From Pirellulales bacterium (GTDB lineage: Bacteria > Planctomycetota > Planctomycetia > Pirellulales > Lacipirellulaceae), in contig JALHQZ010000011.1 in the NCBI GenBank assembly GCA_022841705.1, positions 1 to 64,000 of the forward strand: a DNA stretch of 64,000 bases, written 5' to 3'. The position numbers and the translations under genes are program-made. The notes beneath the pieces were generated by a model, which saw only the letters and a program-made list of their open reading frames with translations, searched no databases and was not told the origin of the DNA. This document shows positions 17,842-26,189 of the stretch, one piece after another. Position 1 is the first letter of the stretch, and each line of letters opens with the position of its first letter.

Positions 17842-17987
17842 TCGCTTATTCGTCCGAACAGGGACTTGCCGAAACTAGTTCGACAATCAACTCGAGGGGA
17901 TTCCCACAGCGGTCAACGACAGAATCGGTGCGGTGAGCCACATGCTCGATTGGCCGAACTCGTGTCAAGCTACTCGATCTCTGCGAA

Positions 17988-19361
17988 TCAAATTCTACTC
18001 GAAATCATCGAACTTCCCCAGCAAAGCAACAGCCCTGAAGCCAGGATCGCTATCGCCCCCGGCTCGGGAACGGCCGCTGTTTCTGCTACTGAGCCAGCAA
18101 CAGCGGGATTAAAAACACCGATTGCGTCAATCTCGACAAAACCGAGATTGGGCCCGAAGGCTCCCGAAGAAGTTTGACTGCCGAAGCGCGAAACCCAAAA
18201 ATCGTAGTCCTCCTGATCGACCACCCCCGGTGTGGTCGCTGCGGGATTCTCGTTAGTCAGAGCAATACTGCTGCCAAGGTTGTCACGCCACACCGTATAG
18301 TCGGCTGCGTCGACGAAGCCATTGTTGTTGTAGTCCCCGGCGGCGTTTGTGCCGATCACCGTGATCTTGAGAGTATGCGGCCCGGGGGAAAGGCCATTCA
18401 CAAGCAGCTCGGGCCAGCGAACTGAGTAGTCGCTATCCAAGGATTGATCGACCATGCCCGACCCGCCTGCTCCGCCATCAATCTCCCAATTGTAGGCCCC
18501 CGAAACCCCCGATTGGCCTCGGCCATAGACCACGAGTCCGGTCCCGTTGAAGTTGAAGTCGATCGTTTCTCCGGGGCCGGGCGTCGCGGCAAAATCTCCT
18601 TCGTAGGAATTATCATCAGGCGCCGCGGGATCCCAATTCTCGCTGAAAGTCCAGTTGCCTGAAAGATTGCTATTGTCATCAATGGAGAACTTCGCCGAGT
18701 CGTTGTAGACATTGAACGAGTCGTAAAACACGCGGCGTTTGACGAGGCTATTGTCGGTATCGGTGATCCAAGTGCGCAGCATGTAGACCTTGTTGGGGTC
18801 CAGCGATCCTTGGGGCGCCACCGGGACCGTTTCGAGAAACGGTGTATTCGAGGAGGTATAAGTGTCGACGGTTCCTTGCGCGACAACGTTGTAGTTATTG
18901 CCCGAACCTCCATCGACAATTTGCCAGACGAATGGCTCGCCGGCATTATCGCGAATGTGAACAATATCGAGCCCTGTGCCCGAGAAAGCAAAACGCGCCT
19001 CGGGTTTAAACGCGAAGGTGCCGCTCGCAGGAATTGGGATCGGGGGATTTTCAGGGGGAAGCCCAATCCACACCGGATCCCGGAGCAGCAGCGACTCCCC
19101 ATCGAGCGCAATACTTGCCCACGGATTTTGCTGCACGCCAAACGAGGAGTTAAAGTACCGAATGCCGACTCGGCTGGTCCCTTCGGGGTTGAGATTGAAA
19201 GCCTCGTAAACGGTTTGCGACTGGGCCGCAGAGTGAAGTAGTCCTACCGCTAGAAGGCTTGCCGAAAGCAACCAGTGCTTCGGAGTAGCAACGGGCGATC
19301 GCGACGCGAGCGAATGTGATCGAGCCCTCAATTTAGCGACCACACAGTAATGAGAATTCAT
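17988..19361 (-). CDS. PEP-CTERM protein with dockerin-like insert
   Basis: This 457-residue exported protein has a long N-terminal signal (WLLSASLLAVGLLHSAAQSQ). Two beta-sandwich modules follow: one around GTFAFKPEARFAFSGTGLDIV and one around TGLVVYGRGQSGV with NWEIDGGAGGSG. A dockerin-like pair at residues 342-394 (GDYNNNGFVDAADYTVWRDN; VVDQEDYDFWVSRFG) is inserted between the SPGPHTLKITV strand and the closing strand FVEIDAIGVF of the second module. The end has VPEPG (about 431-435), a hydrophobic helix and a short basic tail: the PEP-CTERM export signal processed by exosortase/archaeosortase. No enzyme motif is visible. It is likely an extracellular binding or matrix protein. Confidence 0.8.
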   Translation of the reverse strand: MNSHYCVVAKLRARSHSLASRSPVATPKHWLLSASLLAVGLLHSAAQSQTVYEAFNLNPEGTSRVGIRYFNSSFGVQQNPWASIALDGESLLLRDPVWIGLPPENPPIPIPASGTFAFKPEARFAFSGTGLDIVHIRDNAGEPFVWQIVDGGSGNNYNVVAQGTVDTYTSSNTPFLETVPVAPQGSLDPNKVYMLRTWITDTDNSLVKRRVFYDSFNVYNDSAKFSIDDNSNLSGNWTFSENWDPAAPDDNSYEGDFAATPGPGETIDFNFNGTGLVVYGRGQSGVSGAYNWEIDGGAGGSGMVDQSLDSDYSVRWPELLVNGLSPGPHTLKITVIGTNAAGDYNNNGFVDAADYTVWRDNLGSSIALTNENPAATTPGVVDQEDYDFWVSRFGSQTSSGAFGPNLGFVEIDAIGVFNPAVAGSVAETAAVPEPGAIAILASGLLLCWGSSMISSRI

Positions 19362-19483
19362 CAGTGCTCTCCCTCTAGCGGAGCCTTTTAGGAAGTAATA
19401 AATAGTTAAAAAGCGCTGGGTTGCTGCATTCCGATGTGACTCTTATCCGCTTAATATCGCAAACTAGCGAGTGCATAAGCTTA

Positions 19484-19533
19484 GTAAACGCCACCCGCCC
19501 ATCGGGATCCGAGGCTTCGCGGGCGGCGTTTAC
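19484..19533 (-). terminator. Long hairpin, probable terminator
   Basis: A 15-nt arm (19484-19498, GTAAACGCC-A-CCCGC) pairs with 19519-19533 with one mismatch around a 20-nt loop. It lies downstream of the PEP-CTERM gene ending at 19720, and upstream of the gene starting at 19361. There is no clean T-run on the minus strand, so the end may be processed or rho-assisted. Confidence 0.55.
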
Positions 19534-19719
19534 CTTTGTTTGAGAGGGCTGCGAAGCCGGCGAGGACTTCTCATGAACTGCTCAACGTTATCGAGAAAAT
19601 GTATACGGAGTCGCGGAGGAGACGCCCAACCTCTCACGCGACTCACATTTGGCTGAGTACCAACACTGCTCTTCTCCGTTGAACAAGTCGCCCGATGGAA
19701 ACACCCCTCTCAAACACCA

Positions 19720-20691
19720 CTACCGTCGCTTACGGCGATTGACGGCCAAGCCGCAAAGGGTCATCGCAGCCAACACCAAACCGGTCGGTTCTGGAACCCC
19801 ATACACATCGATCGCGTCAAAATTGGCGGCGCCGATGTTGATCACGCTTCTCAGCGTCAGCGTATGGTTGCCCGGAGCGAGGGTGTTAGTCAGCAACATC
19901 GGCCACCGGTGATTAAATCCAAAGGCCAACAGGTTTGTCAGAGCCGGATTCAGATTGCTGAACGGGCTGCCATCGATACTCCACTGAATCCGACTGGCAT
20001 CGGGACGAGCTGAGACAATCAGCGAAACTGCCGTGCCAGAAAAGGTCAGCGTCGCCGTGTCGCCGGTTGTCAGCGAATAGCCAATGGCGCCGCCACTCGC
20101 CTCTTCCGCCGCATTGTCAAACGGATAGGGACGGGCCCAATTCGCATCGGGCGAATAGACAATCGGCGCGTTGTTCTCCATTTCAAACCGAGTTTGCGAA
20201 TCGGCGTCGTGAACATCAAAGGCGTCGATGTAAACTGAGGTTGGGTCGAATGTATTGTGGATGATCTCGAGTGTGTGAAGTGTCTTAGCGAGACCAGAGA
20301 CAATCGGAATCGCGACCTGGTCAGCAGCGGGGCCAGCCGTTGTTCCCACGCCCATCTGCTGTCCAGGAGTGCCGCCATCGAGAATCCACTGGAACGATGA
20401 TCCTTGGGGTCGAATCCCGGCAATCAAGTCGATTCCGCTGCCCACGAAGCCAACTTTGAGGTTCCGAGCATTCGAAGCGGTTGAAAACAGGAACTCGCCA
20501 CCACTTGCCGCGGCGTCGACTTGTCTTCCCCAAACGCCGTTTATCGAGTCATAACCAGCAATGTCGCCCTGGTCTTTAATGAGGCCCGTCGACTCTGCCT
20601 CATAGCGAATCGTTACAGCCTGAACTGATGCGGCGGCGCTGACAAGCAATCCGCACACCACAATGGCTCTTCCAACACAATAGCGCGTCAT
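19720..20691 (-). CDS. PEP-CTERM protein with CBM-like modules
   Basis: This ~323-residue protein starts at ATG 20691, chosen because GGGAGG lies ~8 nt upstream and a signal peptide follows directly (GRAIVVCGLLVSAAASVQA). Two similar beta-sandwich modules follow: first VGFVGSGIDLIAGIRPQGSS with FQWILDGG and VYIDAFDVHD, then LTFSGTAVSLIVSARPDAS with IQWSIDG and NFDAIDVYGV. The C-terminus is a classical PEP-CTERM: VPEPTGLVLAAMTLCGLAV and NRRKRR. It is probably an exported carbohydrate-binding or matrix protein. Its promoter (20868-20912) carries the tandem operator shared with other promoters in the locus, so it is likely co-regulated. Confidence 0.85.
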   Translation of the reverse strand: MTRYCVGRAIVVCGLLVSAAASVQAVTIRYEAESTGLIKDQGDIAGYDSINGVWGRQVDAAASGGEFLFSTASNARNLKVGFVGSGIDLIAGIRPQGSSFQWILDGGTPGQQMGVGTTAGPAADQVAIPIVSGLAKTLHTLEIIHNTFDPTSVYIDAFDVHDADSQTRFEMENNAPIVYSPDANWARPYPFDNAAEEASGGAIGYSLTTGDTATLTFSGTAVSLIVSARPDASRIQWSIDGSPFSNLNPALTNLLAFGFNHRWPMLLTNTLAPGNHTLTLRSVINIGAANFDAIDVYGVPEPTGLVLAAMTLCGLAVNRRKRR

Positions 20692-20867
20692 TAGCTGATC
20701 CTCCCTCAAAGAAGCCTGGACAAGGTTAGGGCCGCACGACCCATCGATACCTGTACTCACCACATTGCAAAACACTTTGTCTCAAATGTGCACGATAGGC
20801 CCACGATTTCGCAACAACTATCGAACGATCTACCGCCTTGAAAGCACGAAACACTCACAACCCATTG

Positions 20868-20912
20868 TGTTCGCATTAATCACAAATTAACATAAGTGAA
20901 CATCGTGGTCAA
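20868..20912 (-). promoter_or_regulatory. Promoter with tandem operator, site set 1
   Basis: On the minus strand: -35 TTGACC (20912-20907), a 17-nt spacer and -10 TAATTT (20889-20884). Two 15-bp palindrome-like sites, TGTTCACTTATGTTA (20888-20902) and TGATTAATGCGAACA (20868-20882), start exactly 20 bp apart. The layout matches the promoters at 32300 and 33824. It drives the PEP-CTERM gene and lies upstream of the divergent DeoR gene. Confidence 0.75.
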
Positions 20913-21238
20913 CGAAATTCCTCAAAAAATCTGGAGACTATTGCGGACGTAATCGTTGAGCGGCGAGCCTCATACTGGCTGGTCTATCGAGCGAAGGTAG
21001 AATTGGCTGCGGCTAGTGGATCAAGCGGCGTGATTGCCACCAGCGCTGAGAACACATTCGTGAAGCAACAGCCAATTCCGGGGGATGCAAAGGCGAAGTT
21101 GATTGGGCCTCCAAACCCACAGCCCAGCAGCCCCATAATCGATCGCCACAAAAACCTGGGAGGCTGGCACAGCTCGACAGACATTTTGGGATTAGACTTT
21201 AGCCATGCATCGAAGCGTCAGTAGCAGAGGGTGAACGG

Positions 21239-22006
21239 GTGGGAAACAAAAGCCGTCAGAAACAGCTGGTTGAACTTATCACTCAACAGCGCGAGTGCTC
21301 GATTGAGCAGCTGGCAAAGCAGTTCGATGTCAGCGAAATGACAATTCGCCGAGACCTGCAATCGCTTTCTGAGAATGGCAAGATCATTCGCACCCATGGG
21401 GGCGCCACGATCGGGGAACGAGTCACTTTTGAGTTTGAGTTTCTGAACCGCGTGCAGCAGCATCAAGCGGAGAAAGAGGCGATCGCCACCTTGGCCGCCA
21501 CGAAGATTACGGATGGACAGTCGGTCATGCTCGATTCGGGCACGACCACGCTGGCGCTGGCGGGGCAGCTGGAAGCCAAAAAGGGACTCACGGTGATTAC
21601 AACTTCATTGCCGATTGCGTCGCGACTACAGTTTTGCCCCGATGTTGAAGTCTTGCTGCTGGGCGGTTATGTGCGGGCTTCTTCACCAGACTTAGGGGGA
21701 GCAATCACCGAATCGAATCTCGAGTCGCTCTGCGCGGATGTCGCCTTTATTGGGGCTCACGGCATCGATGGCGATGGCGTTGTCTACCAGCAAACCCCCG
21801 AAACGGGTCGGATGGCGGCGAAAATGGTGCGCGCCGCCAAGCAAGTTTACGTTTTGGCTGATAGCACGAAGTACGGTCGAGTCGCCCTCTGTAAGTTCGG
21901 ACGACTACAGGATTGGGCCGGATTGATTACGGATCAAAACATCGACAAAGCGGCGCTCAAGATACTTCGAGCTGCCGGAGTGCAGGTCTTCACGGCCGAA
22001 GTTTGA
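21239..22006 (+). CDS. DeoR/GlpR-family transcriptional regulator
   Basis: This 255-residue cytoplasmic repressor has an N-terminal helix-turn-helix (IEQLAKQFDVSEMTIRRDLQ, ~residues 22-43), then the RTHGGA hinge. A C-terminal sugar-phosphate sensor domain shows family landmarks: MLDSGTTTLALA, TTSLPIA, LLGG, GAHGID and VLADSTKYGR. DeoR proteins usually bind a phosphorylated sugar intermediate and release operators with TGTTCN/NGAACA half-sites. Exactly such palindromes stand before four promoters here, including the divergent one at 20868, so autoregulation and control of this locus are inferred. The GTG start follows AGAGGG. It is the first gene of a run with the ceramidase-like hydrolase and the FGGY kinase. 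Confidence 0.92.
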   Translation: MGNKSRQKQLVELITQQRECSIEQLAKQFDVSEMTIRRDLQSLSENGKIIRTHGGATIGERVTFEFEFLNRVQQHQAEKEAIATLAATKITDGQSVMLDSGTTTLALAGQLEAKKGLTVITTSLPIASRLQFCPDVEVLLLGGYVRASSPDLGGAITESNLESLCADVAFIGAHGIDGDGVVYQQTPETGRMAAKMVRAAKQVYVLADSTKYGRVALCKFGRLQDWAGLITDQNIDKAALKILRAAGVQVFTAEV

Positions 22007-22062
22007 GAGCCCGAAATTAGATCGATGCTAGGCTGCCAGCCCGTGCGCCCTCGAAGGATGTC

Positions 22063-23382
22063 ATGCAAACACGGTTAATCGCCGGCGCCGCCGCCATCGA
22101 CATTACCCCTTTCGGGCCCGTATTTCTGTTTGGCTACCCGCGGGTCGAGCGAATCAGCACGGGGGTTCACGATCCGCTGCTGAGTTCGACTTTGTACTTG
22201 TCCGACGGACTTACGTCGCTGCTGCTGATCTCGTGCGATGTGATTTTCATCAGTCGGGCGATCGCCGATCGCGCACGCACAGAGATTGCCAGTCGCTCCA
22301 ACGTTCCGGCCGCTCAGATTCTCATTTCTGCGACCCACACCCATTCCGGCCCCCTGACGGTTGAGATGGTCAGCAACGCTGCGGATCCAATCGTCCCGCG
22401 CACTGACGCCCGCTATCTCGACCAGTTGATTGCTGGGATCGTCGAATCGGCGCTCGCAGCAATTCGCAACGCGGCGCCGTGTGAACTCGCCCTCTCGATC
22501 GCCGATGGATCGTGCGTGGGTACAAATCGACATGACCCTAGCGGTCCAAGCGATCCGGAAACCCCAGTACTGGTGGTGCGTGACCAGGAGTCGAAATCGA
22601 TCACCGCTATGATGATAGTCTGCTCGATGCATCCGACCGTTTTGCACGAAGATTCCACCCTGATCAGCGGCGACTTTCCGGCCATGGCCCGTGAGTATTT
22701 GCAGCAGAATGTGGTCGGTCGAAATTGTCCGATCATTTACCATTCGGGCGTGTGCGGCAATCTCAGCCCACGCCACGTCACTCGCGCCAACACGTTCGAG
22801 GAAGCTAAGCGATTGGGTCAGGCCCTTGGGAAAGCGATCGAGACTTCGCTGGCGGCGGTCGAATACATCGCTTCAGCAAATCTGGACTTCAGCCGCACCT
22901 TTCTGGAACTTCCCGTGCGGACCTTCCCCACGGTAAGCGAAGCGGAACAGATTCTCGCGCAAGCGGAGTTCCGGTTCGAATCGCTGACCGCCGCTGGGGC
23001 TGACCACCGTGAAATCCGCTCCGCTGAGTGCGATTGGTTTGGCGCCGAAGAGACTTTGACTCTGAGCAAAGCCAGTGTTGAAGGCCAACTTTCAGCTGCG
23101 ATCGCCGCTTCACTACCCGCGGAGCTCACCCGCATGCAGATCGGCCCTTGGACTTTCATCGGTTGGCCGGGAGAGTTGTTCGTAGAATTCGCGTTGGAAG
23201 TTAAGCGGCACTTCAAGAATTGTTTCATCATCAGTCTGGCGAACGGAGAACTGCAAGGATACTTGGTGACCCAGGAGGCCGTGCAGCGCGGCGTCTACGA
23301 AGCGGGGAATGCGGTCTTTTCAAGCCCTGAATCGGGGCGCCGAATTGTTGAGCAAACGCTCGAGCTGATTCGCGCACAGTGA
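22063..23382 (+). CDS. Neutral/alkaline ceramidase-like hydrolase
   Basis: This 439-residue protein resembles the N-terminal catalytic domain of neutral/alkaline non-lysosomal ceramidases, zinc amidohydrolases. Landmarks are GAAAIDITPFGP near the start, ILISATHTHSGP (His92/His94 region), a later MHPTVLHED and CGNLSPRH. No signal peptide is present, unlike secreted ceramidases, and the C-terminal immunoglobulin-like domain is missing. Planctomycetes hold many such genes beside sugar-use loci, where the true substrate may not be ceramide. It lies 57 bp after the DeoR gene and its stop overlaps a possible GTG start of the kinase, which suggests one operon. Confidence 0.85.
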   Translation: MQTRLIAGAAAIDITPFGPVFLFGYPRVERISTGVHDPLLSSTLYLSDGLTSLLLISCDVIFISRAIADRARTEIASRSNVPAAQILISATHTHSGPLTVEMVSNAADPIVPRTDARYLDQLIAGIVESALAAIRNAAPCELALSIADGSCVGTNRHDPSGPSDPETPVLVVRDQESKSITAMMIVCSMHPTVLHEDSTLISGDFPAMAREYLQQNVVGRNCPIIYHSGVCGNLSPRHVTRANTFEEAKRLGQALGKAIETSLAAVEYIASANLDFSRTFLELPVRTFPTVSEAEQILAQAEFRFESLTAAGADHREIRSAECDWFGAEETLTLSKASVEGQLSAAIAASLPAELTRMQIGPWTFIGWPGELFVEFALEVKRHFKNCFIISLANGELQGYLVTQEAVQRGVYEAGNAVFSSPESGRRIVEQTLELIRAQ

Positions 23383-23411
23383 ACCTGCGGAACCGGAACC
23401 CCCTGACCCGC

Positions 23412-24806
23412 ATGACTTGTTTCTTGGCGATTGATCTGGGAACGACCCTCTACAAATTCACGATCTTTGATCGCGACGGAACTCTGCGCGGCTGCTGTCG
23501 GATCGCTCCTCCCTTGGAGCGTCCCCAACCCGGCTACCTCGAACTACCGGCCCAGGAATTCTTGGCCGTCATTCGAAAGGGAATCGCCCAAGTTCTGGCT
23601 GAAGTCGGAAGCTGGCATGGGGAAGTTGAAGCGATTTGCTTTGCGACGCAAGCGAACAGTTTTGTCCTTCTCGACGCCAATGACCAACCGCTCACGCCCT
23701 TCATTCTTTGGCCCGACAGTCGTGCGATCGCGAATGAGCATGAAATTCAGCAGATGTGCCGCCTGCCCCGGTTCAGTGAGACGACCGGTCTGCCGTTGAT
23801 TTCCCATCAATTCATGGTGGCGAAGCTCAAGTGGCTCGCCGAACATCAGCCCAAGGTGTGGGGTGCCGCCAAGCGGCTCTGTTTGCTGAGTGACTATCTA
23901 ACCCTCGTACTGACGGGGAACCACGTGACTGAAGCGGGTGTCGTGGGCCTCTCCGGCTTGGTAGACATCCGGCAGCTTGGGTGGTGGGAGCCCGCGGTGG
24001 AACACATTGGCTTGGCGCCGAGCATGCTACCTCAAGTCGCGCGGGCCGGGACGAATTTAGGACCGCTCCTGCCCGCAGCGGCTGAACGCTTTGGCTTGCC
24101 GAAGATCTGTTGTTTTGTGGTCGGCTGCTTAGATCAATATGCAGGGGCCATCGGTGTCGGAGCGGTTGAGCCGGGATTGGTAGCGGAGACAACCGGCACC
24201 GTTTTGGCGACGGTGCTTTGCGTGGAGGAGCCGTCCGTGGAGTACTTGCCAAATGTGTTTCAAGGGCCAGCATATCGCGCCGATCGCTCCTGGAAGATGG
24301 CCTTCGGAGATGTCTCGGCAAACTATCTGCAGTGGTACCGGGATCAGCTTCCCGACCAACCTCCGTTCGAGCAACTTGTCGCCCTCGCCGAGGCCATCCC
24401 CGCGGGCGCCAACGGGCTAACACTCTGCACGACGGGCGGGCTCGGTGAGCTCGATGATGTTTTCCCCGGACGAAAACCCCTTCACTCGCGTGGGCACTTC
24501 GTGCGTTCGATTTTGGAGGGCGTCGCCAACTCGCTCGCTGGGCAAGTCGCCAGCCTGCTCGCAGGGCGCGAGCGAGATTCGCCGAGCGAGATTCGCTCCG
24601 CCGGCGGAGGCGCTAAGAGCTCGCTTTGGCGTCAAATCAAAGCGGATCGCCTCGGCGTCCCGGTGGTTGTGACGGAGTGTCCCGAGCCAACCAGCCTTGG
24701 CGCCGTGATTCTGGCCGCTTCATCATTGAGCGGTGGGAAAGTCGAGCATTTGGTGGCTGATTGGATAAAACTTTCGGGGACCAGCTTGCCACGAAAACCG
24801 GGCTGA
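23412..24806 (+). CDS. FGGY-family carbohydrate kinase
   Basis: This is a ~464-residue sugar kinase of the FGGY family (xylulo-, rhamnulo- or glycerokinase-like). It has the ATPase-fold phosphate loop IDLGTT at residues 7-12, WPDSR in the substrate domain, a VVGCLDQYAGAIGVGAV block with the DQ catalytic region, ETTGT (phosphate 2) and the C-terminal SAGGGAKSSLWRQIKADRLG with TSLGAVILA. It should phosphorylate a ketose or polyol made from the imported sugar. The specificity cannot be read from sequence. A GTG at 23379 overlapping the upstream stop (GTGA) could also start the protein. I choose ATG 23412 because family members begin only a few residues before IDLGTT. Confidence 0.92.
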   Translation: MTCFLAIDLGTTLYKFTIFDRDGTLRGCCRIAPPLERPQPGYLELPAQEFLAVIRKGIAQVLAEVGSWHGEVEAICFATQANSFVLLDANDQPLTPFILWPDSRAIANEHEIQQMCRLPRFSETTGLPLISHQFMVAKLKWLAEHQPKVWGAAKRLCLLSDYLTLVLTGNHVTEAGVVGLSGLVDIRQLGWWEPAVEHIGLAPSMLPQVARAGTNLGPLLPAAAERFGLPKICCFVVGCLDQYAGAIGVGAVEPGLVAETTGTVLATVLCVEEPSVEYLPNVFQGPAYRADRSWKMAFGDVSANYLQWYRDQLPDQPPFEQLVALAEAIPAGANGLTLCTTGGLGELDDVFPGRKPLHSRGHFVRSILEGVANSLAGQVASLLAGRERDSPSEIRSAGGGAKSSLWRQIKADRLGVPVVVTECPEPTSLGAVILAASSLSGGKVEHLVADWIKLSGTSLPRKPG

Positions 24807-24841
24807 TTCGCTGAGAAGCAGAAACCGCCGCGGCTGCAACG

Positions 24842-26170
24842 TTATCCCTTCGTTCTGATCACTTCCAATCGACGATCCAGTCGTTGCAAGTACGCAGCCG
24901 CCGATTCTGGCAGTGGCAGGCTCGGATGCGAGTTCGGAGCGACGCTCTTGAGGCGCCGCTGCGCTTCTTCGACCGTGTTGAGGGTGCAGGCAAAGTCGGG
25001 CAGGCGAAACTCGCCCGGGGTAGCTGCCTGAGCTGTGGAATTGTTCTCGATAAACTTGAGCACCTCGACAAGATCATCTACGTTTGATTCGGTCGTAACG
25101 ACAGCCGCGAATTCTCGCAGGACCTGTTCGGGGCCCATTGAGAGATCCTGGCAAAAGCGAGCGAAGGCGAACAGATTGACAAGTTCTGCTGCGCCTCCCT
25201 GAAAAGAGATATTGCCCACAAGGCCATCAAGGTCGAGTTCATGCGCAGCGACTACCAGTTGGTGGATGTAGCGTACTTCGCTTTGGGACTGCCCCCAAGT
25301 CTCGCTGGTGTATCCGTCATCGCATTCATCAATGAGAAAATAGGGCCAGCCGACAATATGCTGCACGCCCCGGTTCCTCAGCATGGCGACATCAGTACGC
25401 TGGGGGTAAAGTTCCGGCGATAGCTGACCGGCATCTCGATAGCACTTCCGAGCCAGCGCTCGATAGTAATTATGCAGCGGAAACTCAATGCCAACGTCGG
25501 CGGCGATGAAGTTCGGCAGCGCGACAGCTTGTTGAGTGGAACTCGTCTCCTGCTCCCAGAACTCACTCTGATGAGCGCTCAGCGGAGGACCCCACGCGGC
25601 AATGCTCCACGCATTGAAAACAAACTTCGCCGCTGGCGCCTCTTGGGCGACAATTGCTTGAACTCGAGTCGCCAACTCGACCGCCGAGAGCGCGCTACTG
25701 CCAGGCGAATGATCGGCTCCAGGGTCGCCTGAGCAGAATACGAAACCGTCCGCTCCGCGAAGCTTGGCGACACCGCGTCGTATGAATTCGAGTCGTTCAG
25801 CAAGGGCGACTTTATCAGCCATCGCGAAGGTGTCGCGACTGTTGCCTTGCGCCCCCTGCCCATTACGTTGAACAACATTTCCACAGACGATGCCGAATAC
25901 CTGGAATCCTTGGCTTTGAAGTTCTTTGATTCCGACGGCCATTTTTGCATAGTAGCCTTCATGTTCGCGCGGGTCGATCGACCACGCGGTATCAATGAAC
26001 TGCCAGGTGTTGTAGCCACAAGACTTGAGGAACGGCGTCAACGTTGGGCGCCTCGTGGACCAGCCATAGATCCCAATCGTCTTGAAGCGGCCGGGGGCTT
26101 CCGCAGAGCATGACTCTGGCGCCAAGCAGAAGCAGAACCCCAGCCAAAACGCGAGAAGCTTACGCAACAT
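24842..26170 (-). CDS. Secreted TIM-barrel hydrolase-like protein
   Basis: This ~442-residue exported protein starts at ATG 26170, 5 nt after GAGGA, with a signal peptide (LLAFWLGFCFCLAPESCSA). The barrel-like domain shows IGIYGWSTRRPTLTPFLKSC, then GADGFVFCSGDPGADHSPGS, NAWSIAAWGPP and VGWPYFLIDECDDGYT. It closes with a helical part (VGNISFQGGAAELVNLFAFA) and a C-terminal LPLPESAAAYLQRL. The same blocks in the same order occur at 29221 and 14695. The conserved acidic residues (SGDPG, IDECDD) could be catalytic, but this is inference and no CAZy family is assigned. It is the last gene of the minus-strand run 32224 to 24842. Confidence 0.7.
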   Translation of the reverse strand: MLRKLLAFWLGFCFCLAPESCSAEAPGRFKTIGIYGWSTRRPTLTPFLKSCGYNTWQFIDTAWSIDPREHEGYYAKMAVGIKELQSQGFQVFGIVCGNVVQRNGQGAQGNSRDTFAMADKVALAERLEFIRRGVAKLRGADGFVFCSGDPGADHSPGSSALSAVELATRVQAIVAQEAPAAKFVFNAWSIAAWGPPLSAHQSEFWEQETSSTQQAVALPNFIAADVGIEFPLHNYYRALARKCYRDAGQLSPELYPQRTDVAMLRNRGVQHIVGWPYFLIDECDDGYTSETWGQSQSEVRYIHQLVVAAHELDLDGLVGNISFQGGAAELVNLFAFARFCQDLSMGPEQVLREFAAVVTTESNVDDLVEVLKFIENNSTAQAATPGEFRLPDFACTLNTVEEAQRRLKSVAPNSHPSLPLPESAAAYLQRLDRRLEVIRTKG

Positions 26171-26189
26171 TTTCGTCCTCACCCCTGAA

